Assembly (NCBI GenBank): GCA_009103225.1
Contig: RHPI01000026.1
Span: 487,780-551,779, forward strand
DNA from: Chlorokybus atmophyticus
Lineage: Eukaryota > Streptophyta > Chlorokybophyceae > Chlorokybales > Chlorokybaceae
Direction: 5' to 3'
DNA: 64,000 nucleotides
The translations under genes and the position numbers were made by a program. The notes beneath the pieces were generated by a model. The model worked only from the letters and a program-made list of their open reading frames with translations. It searched no databases and had not been told where the DNA came from. Of this stretch, positions 1-16,927 are shown piece by piece. Position 1 is the first letter of the stretch. Every line of letters begins with the position of its first letter.

Positions 1-149
1 GAACCATATGTACTGGGGGGTTCGGGCAAATACAGTACACGAGCTCACACACTAATATGACGATCACAAGCAAGAGTCCCCGACAGCCTGACCATGCCTA
101 GCAACCTCACCAACACGTGCGCAACGTCCGCCTATGCACTACACCAGGC

Positions 150-726
150 ACGCACATACAACTAGACACCTGACGCAGCAGCTAAGGCACCATCCGCCTC
201 CGACGCAAGCGCCCCCGTCTGCAACGAGCTCCAGCCCGGCACCTCCGCCACCGCCGCCGCACCGCGCTCGAGCATGGCCAGGCCCTGTGCGCGTTGCAGC
301 GCCACCGCCACACGCTGTGTGAACGCCAGGTACCCACTTAGGCGTTGCAGAGGAAAGCCCCCGCGTGTACACCGCCTGAATTCGCGCACGTCTTCAACAC
401 CTCCGCGAACGCTGACCCCACTGTGCCATGGGTCTCTCCATTGCCAAGGGAAACAACTGGGGTGATTACTGTACTTGGCGGCGCTTGCCGTTCTTCGCAT
501 CATGCGCCGCCATGCCCGGAGTCATGCCACAAGTCGTGACGGTCACGTCTAGCAGCCAACGGTGGTCACGCCCCGGCTCCGACGCCACCAAATCTACACG
601 CCCGCCGCAAGTCTCACCGAGGTGTAGCGGCATAAAGTCCGTCTGCTCACGTGACACCACGTACGCCGCCTCGCAACGCAAAACCACATGCATTTCGTCA
701 CGCAATGCGTTATGCCTAAGACACAT
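150..726 (-). mobile_element. Decayed C-terminal end of a LINE-type reverse transcriptase
   Basis: The minus strand carries an open segment (726-466) with the arrangement RHNALRDE, then a Cys-containing stretch, then WLLDVTVTT. This resembles the region after the RT domain in plant and algal non-LTR retrotransposon polyproteins. A stop after KRRQVQ and a frame change follow. The likeness resumes in another frame (about 500-162) with a segment containing AFTQRVAVALQRA, like the usual C-terminal RT-ORF tail. No RT catalytic motif, poly-A tail or target-site duplication is visible, and the 5' part lies outside or is lost. I read it as a dead fragment; a chance ORF is possible but unlikely given two consecutive matching blocks. 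Confidence 0.5.
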
Positions 727-1658
727 TCGAGAGGCCGTGATCTAGGGCAGGATAGATGGCATTATACACAGCAGGGCAAAGGCAGTATATGAGCTGTATA
801 GGCTGTCCAGTTATCCGATGCAAGAGAGCACGCCAAAGTTCGTGCACACACAGTTCACACATGCACAAGCAGAAGGCAGTCAACAAGCACAGGGACAAGC
901 AATCAACAAATAGGCAGAGGCAACTTGGCTACGCGCACAAGTCTAAGTAATGCGAGGCAAGGGCGTAGCAAGCGGGCATAGGCAAGGCAAGGCAAGGCAA
1001 CCTACACATATCATAGAGGTATGTCAAGAGTGCTGAGCATAGGGTGTTACACTGCATGCATATTTGTCGTGCGTGTGGTAAATGCACGTGATGCAGCTTG
1101 CATCTTTTGTACACCTTGTATCGTAGCTCACTGATTGAGAATGTGTGCTGTATGCGCTACAGAGCACAATTGTCATCTTTCACAACCAATATCACACAGC
1201 CATCAGATTTGTGTCACTGCCCCAGCAGTCCACAATATTGCAGTCATCATGAACTGTTGTATCCTACGAGGTGAAGTAGATGTCACCGCGTCAGGGAAAC
1301 TGTACAGCATCCTACAGCGCATTTGCTTTTGAGGTCACAACACATCATCCTGCACAGTGCTGTGCTTCGTTGTTTCTGTCAATGCCATTAATGCGTAGAC
1401 CTTGCCTTGTATTAGAAGGTACTACCCCTCTATTACCATTGACATGCAAGTGTTAGCTGTCAGTGCACTACAAGCTAGACATGTACAGGCTTGTCCATCA
1501 GACTGATCACTCTGTACAGCCCCCATGCATATACGACAACAGCCTTGATGCTTCCCACTACAGCAGCCACACACCATTGCAATATAGCAGCAAGGAGGAG
1601 CAGCCGCAGAAGCCGCAACAGGCTAATGGACAATAATACAATACGGATACTAGTTTTG
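727..1658. other. Gene-free stretch downstream of RAPTOR
   Basis: Only short ORFs without recognisable domains occur here. A small direct repeat (aggcaaggcaaggcaaggcaa) lies near 977-1001. It probably contains the RAPTOR 3' untranslated region. Confidence 0.5.
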
Positions 1659-4600
1659 CTACTGCCTCATACCTGTGAATTCTCCCATGTACAAAGAAAC
1701 GTTCGAGTCGATCGAGCCCGCGCCCATGAGCAACTTGTACGGGTGGAAGGCGAGGCTCGAGACCGGGCCGATGCGCTGTTTGAGAAAGCTGTTGTGGTAG
1801 CGGATCACGCTCAACTGCCGTGCCTCCAGATCAAACACCTTGATGTACTGGTCGCGGCCGCCCGTGGCCAACACCTGCGCGTGACGATGCACAGCGAGAG
1901 TGGACAGCGTGCCGGAGTGCGCTTGCACCACGTGGATGGGCGTGTTGCTGCTCCCCCTGTTATCGAAGATCTTGATGTCCCCTCCAACAGCAGCTGTCAC
2001 ACGCTGTGCACACACGCAAAGTGAGTTTTGGTCAAAAGCACATGAGGCAGGCAGCTAGTATCACCATGTGTATGACTGACCTTCTCCCAAACACCACAAG
2101 GATGCATGTCGATGCCAACCAGGCTCTGTGTGTGCGGCTTCGATACAGACACCAAACGCCGCTGCGTGCGCAGATCAAAGTGCAGTACTGTGCCATTTGC
2201 GCAGCCTGCCAGGAGTTGCGAGCCATGCATGTGCGAAGATGACATGCATGAAACGCTCGACTCCTCAGTGGCAAGCATGTCTTCTATGCAGATCTCTCGC
2301 TCCAGATCCCACACGCGGATGGTGGAGATGTCTCCCCCAGCATACAGCAAGCCAGAATACTGGTTCCACTCCACCACTGCACCCAAGTTGCGGGCACCTG
2401 AAATATGAAATAGACATGATGCCAACTGATGCAGAGCGTCAATGTGGGCACTCATTTAACAAAACACTAGACTCAGATACTCACCTGGCCTATGTCCAGA
2501 TATGGCCTGCCAAGCAGCTGCAAGACGAGGACGGCCAGGCTCCATGAAGTCACGCCAAACTCGTACAGCACCATCGCTGTTGCCAACCAGAAGCAGCGCA
2601 TTTTCCAACTCATTCACCAATGTCAGATGCGAGATGCGACTATTGCGGCCCGCATACCCACTGCTGCCATTCAAAAAGCGGCAAACAGAGGTATTCGCGT
2701 CGTAATTCCACACGCGCACAACATCCTTGTCATCCGCAGCAATCAGAAGCGGCAGGAACGGGTGCAACACGACGGCGTTGATGAGTTTGGAGTCCATGTC
2801 GAAACTGGCAATCTGATCGCTGAACTTGCCCACATAGCGCCTCTGGCACAGCATCACAGACTGCTGCACGCTGCGCTCTCGCTCTTGTCGCACCAGAGGT
2901 GATACAACGTAGTCATCAGAAGATTGCTCCAGAAGCGGCCTCGAGAAGTGCTTGCAGCTCATTGTGTACAGCGATGACTGAGCAATGGGTGCCAGTCCTC
3001 CTGAAGGTGATAGCAGCGGGCCCGGGGACGCTGGCCCCTGGCTTGTGACAACTGGCCTATTTTGCAGCATCACGTTCTCGGAGCCGTTGAGGTAGCGGCG
3101 GGTGCTGCTTCCCGCATTGGATGCATGCATTGAGGCCAGCGATGAGAACATGTCTGTCGATGATGTTGTTTTGCGCAAGCCCGCTCCAGTTGGTGGGAGT
3201 GTTGGCGATGTGGGACGCAACATGCTTGCCGATTGTGGGGGACTCGAGCCCTTCCAAGAGCCTGTGAGCTTGCCTGAAGCAGCGCAGATTACATCAAGGT
3301 ATCAACATACGGAGCCATGGACCACCAACAGACAAACCATGTGGATTGCACCAGGCAACAAGCGGATGTTGCAATGCTCAGCATGCACCCTCACAGCGTG
3401 CTGTCTAGCAACTTCAAAGCTGTGCTGTCATGCACACACTCCACAGATAGCGTATGCCAGAAATGCAAGCCACCCGCACAGGGTTCCTCGGACAAGACTC
3501 AGAGCACGCGGGGGGCGGGGGGGGGGGGGATGCACAACACGTACTCCAAGATGAAGAGCGTTGCATCTGCGCCAATATCTCCTGTGTTGATGTGGAAGGC
3601 GTCTGAGCGAAAGTTTCTCGCAGGTGATATGCTTGTCCATACTCAACCCCAAGGCTGCGCAGTGTCGCAGCACCTAGCGCCGCCACCTGTTGACAGAGTA
3701 ACGTGACACAACAGGCTTCATTTAACATGGCTGACAGCGGAGCAGTGGTTGCATGCACGTGCAGACTGGTTCTATCGGCAGTACGATGTTAGGCGCAGTT
3801 ACGACTACAGCAGCTTTACGAACAATTCCGGTACCTGAGGATGAGGATCGCGAGCCAAGCCATACACAGCAGCAAGCATATGGGTGTACATGCCGCCCCC
3901 TTCCCTGGTTGCTCGCCGCCAACTCTGTTACAAAACAGTGCTCAGGCAAGGCAGTGTTGACGTTACTGTATGTAATGCCCAAGCGCACGCACGACAAGAA
4001 GGCACCTGACTGAAGTCAATGCCCTCCTCACTGGGAGTCCGACCATGTGACGCAACGGAAGAACGCATGGATGGTACCACCATAGCCGGTGAAGAAGCAT
4101 GTGTGGCAGGAGGCTTCATGTAAGCGGCAGCAGCTTTCCTCAGTGGTGCGCTGTGTGCAATAGAAAAGCGAGCCATAGCTGCAGCCAAAAGAAACGCATG
4201 AGTATCTGTTCCAGTGCCATAGCTATAAACTAATGGGCACGAACCTATGGCGAACTCCATCCTGACGAGGTGACAGCCATCCGAGGCGGTTGGTAGTAAA
4301 AGCGATGCGACCCGGCGTTCCCCTTCCCATCGCTCTTCCTCCTCGGGCATGTCCTCGCTGAAGCCGCTCCTAACAGAGCTGCCCTCACCATTTGGCAACT
4401 CCGTAGCAACAAGCAACCCCAACGTATACACTGCTGCCGCCCGAACCTGCAAACAAGACATAATGACATGCATGATGCTCTGCATGCGGTGATGTGCCAC
4501 CGGCGTCCATCCGAAACACACCTCAGGATGAGGAGAGCTGCAAGCTTGGGCAACAAGCTCTGGACCCTTTTCCCGAAAAGCAGCAGTCTGTGCGTCCGGG

Positions 4601-7600
4601 TAGGACTCCCAGAGCTTGGCAAGACAAAGGCATAACCATTGCTGCAAAAGCGGTTGACTAGCGGATGTTGGAAGGTGCGAAAAGCACACCGTCATCAGGT
4701 TGCGTGGTGTTGCTGTCATGCATGCCTGCTGCCCCTTGAGGTGATTGTCGCAGATGACAGCCAGAACAAAGGCAGCCATGGCGCGCTGCTCAGCGTGCAC
4801 ATCAGTGCTATCCAGAAACCTCACAAAGTAGTTGTGTCCACCATCTTTTACCAAGTCCACCTGACATGACTGCACCCCAAAAACAGTTGGCAGCCTGTGG
4901 TTGTACTAGTCAACTGATACAGCAGCAAACCAATGAATTACGACAAGCACTGCAAGCAGTCAAGTTTGAACCATATGTACTGGCCCCTTGAACAACAGGT
5001 CACAACACTACTGTTGTTCAATGCTACCTACCTTGTCCAGTGCCATGATCTTGGTCCATATGAACACAAGAATCTCACGCAGCTCCACAGCTTGTGTTTG
5101 CAACAACTTCAACACATATGGGAATATACCGACGGAAAGGGCCTGCATACAATGTTATCGCTGTCAAGCAAGCATGCCTGGCATGACCCTGGCAACTCTA
5201 TCAGCACCTCTTGAGCTCACCAGATCAACGGCCCAAGCCCCCATATCCAGAAAACGTCCAAGCAAAACCAGCGCTCGCAATCGATGTGACTGACTGAGGA
5301 GGACCTGCGCCAAAACCCAAAATTAGGCAAGAGCGCCTACTTACGGCAAATGCATGGCAGATGTAGTCTGCTTACTTGGAGAACGATGGGCAGCTGCTCC
5401 GGAGGTTGCTTCTTCTCCGATCCATGCTCAAGCCACACATCGAAGGCAGTGAGCTGTTCGGTAAAAAATGGGCTGGGCTGCAACCACATAACCAATGATT
5501 TGCAAGTAGCACGAAGAACGACACATACCAGTCAGTCAATCAACAAGCAGCCAAATACCTCAAACTGTACATTTGGGTCGCAACCTAGAGAAGGAAGCTG
5601 CGCTAGACACATCTCTGCTGCCATATCCCAGGCTTGCCTGCAAACACAGCGCTGAAGCAAGTTGCATATAGGTGAATGCAACCAACGCCACAACAACATA
5701 CCACATTGGATGTTGACTGGTTGGAGGTAATCTTGGGTACGAAACAGGATGGCAGTTGGCCGACCGCATGACTCTCTCCGCCAGAAGGAAGTTCCGAAAC
5801 AAACTCGCCACCAAAAGATCCTGTCTGAACAACTTCTGAAAGAGGTCTGCAGAGGACAAGAGCAATTCAGGCAATGCAAACATGATCTCAACAGGCGGCA
5901 GGGAGGGTCAAGTCATACCTCTGGGCAAGACATTCCACGCAATGGTGTCTGTGATCGCTGTGAATATCCAGTTGAGTTCTCCCAATGGTGTCTTGCGGTT
6001 ATTCTGCTGTCCTGGTATGTTATCTACTGCTGCCAGCTTCAAACCTGAGTCTTTCAACAATGAGCGGGAGACAAACCTGCGCAAGTAGTTAATGTCAGTG
6101 CGGTCGTCGCTTACCTGCATGCACTCGATTGGCTAACAGTTGTAGATCAACGAGAGCGTACGAGACACAAACATCACAAGTAGTGCATAGTAAACAATGT
6201 TGCCAACGATTCTACACCTATTGTTCTTAGGCACATACCACTTGAGGGCGATCTTGATCGGAGTGGTTAAACACGCAGTGAACACATCTGCAGGCAGTGA
6301 TGCATCTTGCGGCAACAATTCATCTGCCGATGAAGCTGCCAGCAGGATGACATCCTTCATCGCAGCATGGATACCCGTACTCTTTGGTGCTGATGGGGAG
6401 GGAGGCTGAGCGAGCTGCAATTATGCATGTCAGGATGCATATTCTAAGCAACTTGAGCAGTTGTTTGCATCTATTCTAGACCAGAACATGCAGAGCCTAA
6501 TCATACCTCGCTTTCACGATGCCGCTGCTCAGCAAATTGAAGGAAAGCATTTACAATCATCCCAGCGGATGAGCAGTCAAATACATAAATTGAGGGTGTG
6601 CCAGTCCATGTTTGAAGATCATATACAGAGAGGGGGATGTACTGCGTGTAACTCTGCAAGATGCCAATGACAATCATTAATGCCCCTCAGTGAACCTTCA
6701 CAAGCCTGCATGTTTGAAGGAATGCTGCTGAAAACTTCGCAATGCAAGCGACCAACATGGAAGTTATCGAAAGCGCCTGCACTACTACCACAAGGGTGCA
6801 ACATTGACGACTTGTATGCACCTTATTGAAGACCCAGATTTCTCCATTGGCGGTTGGCCTTGGGACTCCATGCCCGTTGTAGTGAAACAACACGCGTTCT
6901 GACTTTGCATTTCGTCGACAAGATGTGCATAACTTGCGTACTTCTTCAACAGTTGGGTCTAGCTGCATCTTGTAGCGAGCCTGCATCACAACTCGTATTG
7001 ACCGACCTGCACCGGATTTGCAACAGTAGCCAGCAATTGCATTGGTACTTACCCTGGGCTGCCATCGCTCGTACTGCAGCTGCAGGTTTGCGCCAATTTT
7101 CTCCAGAGCTTTCACGCGGTTCATGGAAAAGGGGTCTGTAAACAGACAGTTGCTTTGAACCAAAAACTAGACTGAACTAACAACATGAGTGTCAAGGATA
7201 TACCTGTCCAACACTCAGTGCGAGCACAAGGTGATATCTTAATCACATCCGGAGGATCCACTCCAATGTTTAAGCACAGCACCAGCGCAACACTAACCGT
7301 TTTCATCTGCGACAAGAAACTGACGGTCAGAAGTATGGCTAAACAACGGCAAAGCTCTCACAGTGCAATTGCCACCGACAACAGGCTGTGCATGCGCCAA
7401 GTAGCATACTCTTTGCGAGCCCAAGCTAATAGTTAAACACGACTGCAAGGTACTCATGCATGCACGTTTTGCCGACTGCACAAGCTTTACGCAAGTTCAT
7501 CCAAGAGGATTAGGTACACACCAGTCAGAAAAGTTTTGGGATCGTGTGGCACACATTGACTTCAGCGCAACTGACTTCTCAAAGCATTCAGCTATAGTGT

Positions 7601-8100
7601 TGCGGTTTGTTGGCTTGCAGACTATGTGTGTTTCTCAATTTGTGGAAGAAACGACTGCCCCACCTAAACCTCATCCACAATATTCTGCAGGCAACTGCAG
7701 CCGTTGCTTCTGCAGTTGCCTGCAGAGGTAACGACTGTAGATTGCACAACTACAAACGACATTCTGCGTATCAATCGCAAAAAGCACAATTCAGTACCCT
7801 ATCTTTCATCCTCCATGTGGACGCAACTCCAGCTTGCCCTGCTGCATCCGCTTCATTCTCCCCGTCGTGCCACTCGTCGCACAGAAAAACGTGCGTGACG
7901 AAGTGGTTGCTGCTAGCCAGCTGGGCACCATCGCTAGCCGTGCGGCGTATGAGCTCATTGCTGAGCTTGCCGGTGACGCTGCCGCTGCTCGCAGCAACCG
8001 CAGAGGCGCTCGCAGCGTCTGCTGCAGGAGCGGCCCTGCAATCGGCCACGTCCACAACCCCATCGTCCCCGTTACTTTCAGCCATGTGGGTGTCACCCAT
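1659..8100 (-). CDS. RAPTOR: RAPTOR homologue, substrate-binding subunit of TORC1
   Basis: RAPTOR presents substrates to TOR kinase in TOR complex 1 and so couples growth to nutrients. I place 20 exons: 8100-7798, 7306-7204, 7135-7053, 6980-6822, 6653-6507, 6414-6239, 6076-5919, 5846-5702, 5637-5559, 5477-5376, 5304-5221, 5142-5032, 4869-4522, 4446-4245, 4178-4006, 3924-3835, 3686-3545, 3261-2485, 2397-2081 and 2003-1659. They sum to 1347 aa, the usual family length. The N-terminal conserved caspase-like domain (residues about 60-330) has [30 protein letters not shown] and [18 protein letters not shown] repeats follow (about 330-820; [20 protein letters not shown] and [20 protein letters not shown]), then a Ser-rich linker and C-terminal WD40 repeats from about 1035. 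The start is the first ATG of the open first exon. The last exon has a possible donor just before the stop, so a further small 3' exon cannot be excluded. Head to head with SEC23. Confidence 0.95.
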
Positions 8101-11985
<3,885 letters not shown>

Positions 11986-12885
11986 AGGGTGGTGGTGTGC
12001 TTGTGTTGTATGGTGGTGTTGCGCACATACGTACATCTACGCAAGCATTGGTTGTTGATATGCAATAAGGCTAGCTGACATGTAGCCACAAGGGTAACAT
12101 GTGTTGTGTTTTTGGCGGTCAGGTGCCTCACACCAGCAGCACGTCATTGCAGCATCAATAGGCCATCACATAGCATTGCGCATATGTGGCCATTGTCATC
12201 CCGTACGCACGTAGCGCTTGACTTTGGCACAAAGCGCCACTCATCATTACGCATCACCATATTCATATTCCGATGTTTATGCCTGCATGCGAGAATCTCG
12301 TCATATAAGATCGGCATATCATTAGCATATTGAGATGTCAACTCACACACTAAAGCATATGTACCCTATTGGGATTGCAATTGTGCTATGCAAAGTAGCG
12401 TGCTCACACACGTGTCAAAAAGCCTATTCTAAATTGTTGAACACTATGGTAGAATGTGCGGAATTGCTCAATTAAATAACAAATGCGACATGGCTAATTG
12501 AAATGTATTGAATAATGTAGTTGTAGCTATGCTAACCTACATTTACATGTAAACCATGTAGTATACAAGCCGTACACAAACCATGGGTCAAAGATTCCGA
12601 TGAGCATGAAATGCGCAGCAAAGTTTACTTTGCGTGCACTAAACATTCGTATATGATTGACAAGGGTGCTTGCATTTGCAATGGTGGTTGTGTTGCTTGT
12701 GGCTGATACAGCATAGTTGGACCTCATGTGCATGGTTTGCTAGTGCTACATGAGGACTGATGGTGCCAAAATGTGACTGCATTTGTGGCCGTTGCTGCTT
12801 GACTTGGTGGCATTCGCACTTTGCAGTTCTAATGCCTGCAGCCATGACATAAGCACTGCTATTTTAACTCTGCAGTTGTGAACTT

Positions 12886-12928
12886 CCTAGGTCTTAGCTA
12901 TGCATCAGATGCACAGCTAAAATCTAGG
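12886..12928. repeat. Imperfect inverted repeat with a one-base loop
   Basis: The left arm (cctaggtcttagctatgcat) and the complement of the right arm agree at about 17 of 21 positions. It could fold into a hairpin of about 20 bp. Function unknown. Confidence 0.6.
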
Positions 12929-13539
12929 ACCTCTGGCGGTGTAACATATGCTGGCATTTACGGGGTGGATGCTGCGGGGGCCAAGTTGTTGGTGTCGGTC
13001 CAAGCGTCCGTCCAGTCAGTTTTGCCATCCTTGCTGCTCAAGGCCGGAGTTAACCTCTGCACCCTCTCTGCACTCTCCCTCGGCCTACACTCTGCAGGTG
13101 GTGCTCACTGCTATCTCCCTCTCGCCCATCCCTCACACTTGTCCATTGCTGCTTGAGGGTCGTACTTGGTGTTGTGTCCTAGTTACAATAGAGTATGCTA
13201 CATCTTTGCCTTGGCCCCCACAGAAATTGCATGCTTTGTGCAGTGTGTTTGCTTGTTCTACATTAGCCCCTTCTCCGCTTGAGTTGCTAGCTTGCAACTC
13301 ATACGATTGCTATGTACATGTAATGCATGTGCATACGCTCGGCCACTTGTAGCATTACGTAAACAATGTAAGCCGGCAACCCATTCATTAACATATAAAT
13401 TGTGGATTACAAACAAGACTTACCCACGTTATGGTTCACACTCGAATGACTTCGTGATGAAAAGTGTAATTTACACTGGAATTGTGAATGACAATGAGCA
13501 ATGCATGCAGTTCTAACTCAGAACTTCTGAGGCCCAAGT

Positions 13540-13571
13540 TGTATGCTGCATGCAGCAATGTATGCAGCATA
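13540..13571. repeat. Inverted repeat, arms gtatgctgcat / atgcagcatac
   Basis: Perfect 11-bp arms flank a 10-base spacer that itself contains a partial copy of the arm. It lies upstream of the CCCH zinc-finger gene. Confidence 0.6.
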
Positions 13572-13728
13572 CAGGTGAGGTCGTTTTCAAAGCAGGCAGA
13601 TTGGAACTTCCAACACCGGGACGAAATCCATTGTCGGCGTGGTCAGCCAGTAACATCATTTCTTTCGGAACCGGAAAGCGGATAGCAGCGAGTATCCGAC
13701 AGCAGTTCGTTGCTCAGTAGAAGCCATT

Positions 13729-13854
13729 ATGTCGTCCTACTCAGCCCCGGAGTTGCTTTACACCTCCGTCCGCTTCGTCCCCTCATCGACGGTCGTCATC
13801 AGCAAGCGCAGTCCTTCAGTGTTCAGGACCAGAAGCGTGACAACGCAGGCCTGA
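13729..13854 (+). other. Small ORF (41 codons), possibly upstream ORF of the CCCH gene
   Basis: It begins ATGTCGTCCTACTCAGCCCC and ends at a TGA. The peptide is Ser/Val-rich (SSYSAPELLYTSVRF) and matches nothing I know. It may be a uORF in the leader of the following gene or a chance ORF. Confidence 0.15.
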
Positions 13855-14446
13855 TCAACTGAATGAAGCAGGGGCTTCCATAAGGTCTAGTCCAACGTTT
13901 CGGAGTAGTAAGCAGTCCCAGGACCAGACCTCTGTCATTTCCTGTTTGATTTGAATTGAAAAACGGGCAAATCTCCCATGACCGAGATCTCTCGGTCTGC
14001 TCCTTTGATCAGCCGGCACACGCCGGCCGCCTTCCCGGTACGCTTGCTGACCGCAACTCGCGTGTTATTGGCTGTCTGGCAGTCAGATTGTTCATAGGCC
14101 GGTCAGCGGATAGCTGGTGCGAGCGGATATTGAGGAAAAAGGTGGGGAGAGAAAACGGGGAGAGAGACAAAAATGGGAATAATAATTCCGGGGGAAAATG
14201 CTGAGAATGCGGGGACCAATCAGCGCAGAGCTGGGCGGCGGGGTGAGTGCAGGCGTCGGCGGTGTGGACGACGTGCACGGCATTGCCGCCGGGGCTGTCG
14301 TGGTGGGTGTGTCCCCTGGTCGTGCTGGTTGGTGAGGTGTAGGGAGGTGCGGAGCTGGACGGTAGAGCGAGTGTCAGCAAAGACGCTCCGCCAGCTGCTG
14401 GTGGTGGTGCTGCTGGTGCTGCCACTGGGCTGTGTCTGGGCGTGAG

Positions 14447-16465
14447 ATGGGCACAGAGATATGCAGGGACTACCTTAAAGGCGTCTGCTTCAGGAGCAAC
14501 TGTCGCTATGCACACACCAACGCTGATGGCTCGTCTGGAGTGGCGAAAACTCACGTAACACACTCTGCGTGTCGTGGCTTGGTGTGTGTCATGCTTGTGG
14601 CTGCTGCTTCACCGCTGGCCGTGACTGCAGCCTACTGCTGCCCAGCGTGCCACACTACTGTCTCAGCTCTACGTTTGCACTAGCTAGGGTTTCGCATGCT
14701 GAACACTCAGCTTACATGCACATGCATTGTGAGTGTGCTTAAAGTGACATGTTGCAGCGTTGACACGACGCAGCCAAGAGTTACTAGTTTGTAGCAAGCA
14801 TGGACAGGCAGCTGGGCTTGACAGCGGACTGCCAGCCCCAGCTGCATGACAAGCTACTTGGATGTTAGTGGCTGCACAGTTGGCCAGCTGTCAGCCACTA
14901 CACACCAGCTAGCCAACTGCGCATTAGTCCCCCGTGCCAGTGCTTCAGCCACCAAGCATGGGTCGGCAAGCTCTCAGCAGCTTGGCTGCATGCGTCTGTA
15001 TGTCACTGCATGCGGCTGTGTTATTGGCCATGAATGAGGTCTTCCTGTCACTCGGCACTGCTCCAGTGGTTGCGTCAAGCTTACTGGTTGCTCTGCTTGG
15101 GAGCATGTCATACGTTCAACTTCCCACAAGCTCTTCGGTTCGCTTCCTGCATCGACTTGCAGTACATCCGCCCTGCAACTCAGTGTCTAGGAAGCTGCGA
15201 TCACGTAAAATGCTGTTGTAGCCATCCTAGTACTGTGTACATGTTTTCACTTCACTTGTTGCCAGTCTGTGGTGCTCGCATGTTGTGCTGCGCCAGCACA
15301 ATGTGCGTGCACCAGGCAGAATGACTGCATAGGCCACGATCACGCACAAGCGTCCTTGCAACTGGTCACCACTTGATGACCCTGCATAGTATCATGGTCA
15401 AGTCATTAAGTTATAGCCAGCTGGGTTGGTCAGCGGTGCACCATTGCAAGTTATGTGACCTGTTACTGCACTGCTGATGTGTGCATGTGTTAGGTGGAGG
15501 CGCAGGGGCCTCAGTCGCAGCCGATATGTCGCGACTACGAGAATGGGCGGTGCTTTCGGACTAGCTGTAGATTCTATCACCGGCCGGCAGCAGAGATTGC
15601 CGCTTCGCAGCAGCACCACACGCAGCAGCACCACGCTCAGCAGCACGCACCAGCAGCCGCCACTCCACACGCACCTCCGCAAACAGTGCCGCCGCCTCCG
15701 CAGCACGCGCAGCAGCCGCCTGTACTGCACGCTCAGCCTGCTGCCAAGGTAAACCACTTCCTCCATCTCCACCTTCTCCTCCTTCATTTTGCATATGGCT
15801 TCATACATGACTACTGTTGTGACACGGGTTGCAATCTGGGCTTCTTTATGCAGGCACCGCCGCCGCCCTCCAGCAGCGCACGAGTCCCAGGAAGGGATGT
15901 TGGCTTGGTAGCTAGCCCGGGCGTGGCTGTGCTGAGTGGGGAGCCTTCCGCCGGGGGATCAGCCGCGGTGCTAGCACAGCAGCAGCTGCTGGCGAAGGAG
16001 GAGGCAGCAGCAGCAGTGGCAGAAGCGCACCGATCAGAGCACGCCACGTTTTACTCCTCGGACTGGGGTAAGCTTTATCTTGAGTACATGTTGTTGCCAT
16101 ACTGCAACCCTGATCAGTTTACATGCTACAGAGGCCATGGGCTGTCTTGCCTTGGCATTGTGCATGATGTGATGAGAGCAGGTAGCTACCAAATGGTATT
16201 GAGTTGTCTTGTGTGCAGCAAACTATTCATTGTATCACCAGCAACCGCTTCCCTCTGCGCACAGCGCGGCACCCTTGCAAGGTAAGGTTGTGTTGCGCTG
16301 TTGATGCACTCTGATCCAATCAACTTTGGATGCATAGCTGTGACATGGTTGCTTGAGACTGACGTGGTGTGCAATGTCGATGGTGCAGCATACAATCCAC
16401 ACCAGTATCACCTTTTCGCCCAGTTTCCTCAGCACCATCAGCCGCAGCACCGTACACACCAGTAA
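14447..16465 (+). CDS. CCCH zinc-finger RNA-binding protein (ZC3H10-like finger spacing)
   Basis: Two fingers of C-X7-C-X4-C-X3-H form are clear: ICRDYLKGVCFRSNCRYAH in the first exon (14447-about 14550) and ICRDYENGRCFRTSCRFYH in the exon ending 15748. CCCH fingers of this spacing bind single-stranded RNA. A third, less certain Cys/His cluster (CTRQNDCIGHDH) lies near 15300-15350, in the position where ZC3H10 proteins have their middle finger, but its exon borders are unresolved. The C-terminal half is low complexity (His, Gln, Ala, Pro) and continues through exons 15854-16067, 16219-16281 and 16389-16465 with consistent phases to a TAA. ATG 14447 is the first in frame. Convergent with the methyltransferase gene. 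Confidence 0.75.
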
Positions 16466-16927
16466 ATATGTCCCCCTTTCTTTCATGGGTGTCTGTTTTA
16501 CTTCTAGCAGCAGCAGCAACAGCACGCGCACACATGCCCGCATGCACGGCTGGCCGACCGTGCCCCTCTTTGTGAGAGAACAACCGGCCCAGGTGTTTTC
16601 CCCCAACCTGCAACATATGCACCACATCCTCGTTGTTGTGCTCAGCTCTTGAGCCCGAAACATTGATATATACACTAGAGTGCTCTCTTATGTCTAGCGG
16701 CAAGCGGGCGCAACACCGCCTTGGCCCACCCGCTGTGGATATACCAAACTAGGTGCTAGTGACTTCAGTTGCCCGCGGATTGTCTTGTGTTTGGAAATGA
16801 TGTTTTGCAGACCGCGCCACAAGCGAGCGTGTTTACACTGTTGGTGGCTTGTTGTTTTGGGTTTGCGCATGCTCTGTGGTTCGCCAATGTTTGCACACAG
16901 GCCCACACATGGCATGGTCACCTTTCC
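16466..16927. other. Convergent 3' region, CCCH gene / methyltransferase
   Basis: About 460 bp between two stop codons facing each other; probably both 3' untranslated regions. No further feature seen. Confidence 0.5.

Larger units (their letters stand above)
11986..13728. other. Intergenic stretch downstream of SEC23
   Basis: No gene can be supported. ORFs at 12878-13156 and 12948-13352 lack domains. The stretch holds two imperfect palindromes (12886-12928 and 13540-13571), listed separately. Confidence 0.5.

Noticed and set aside
1..4983. Sixteen-base repeat gaaccatatgtactgg at 1-16 and 4968-4983
   Set aside because: One 16-base match is expected about by chance in a window of this size, and the flanks differ.
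14009..14563. 184-codon minus-strand ORF, Pro/Ser-rich
   Set aside because: It runs antisense to the CCCH gene start and leader, has no domain, and its composition is explained by the GC-rich opposite strand.
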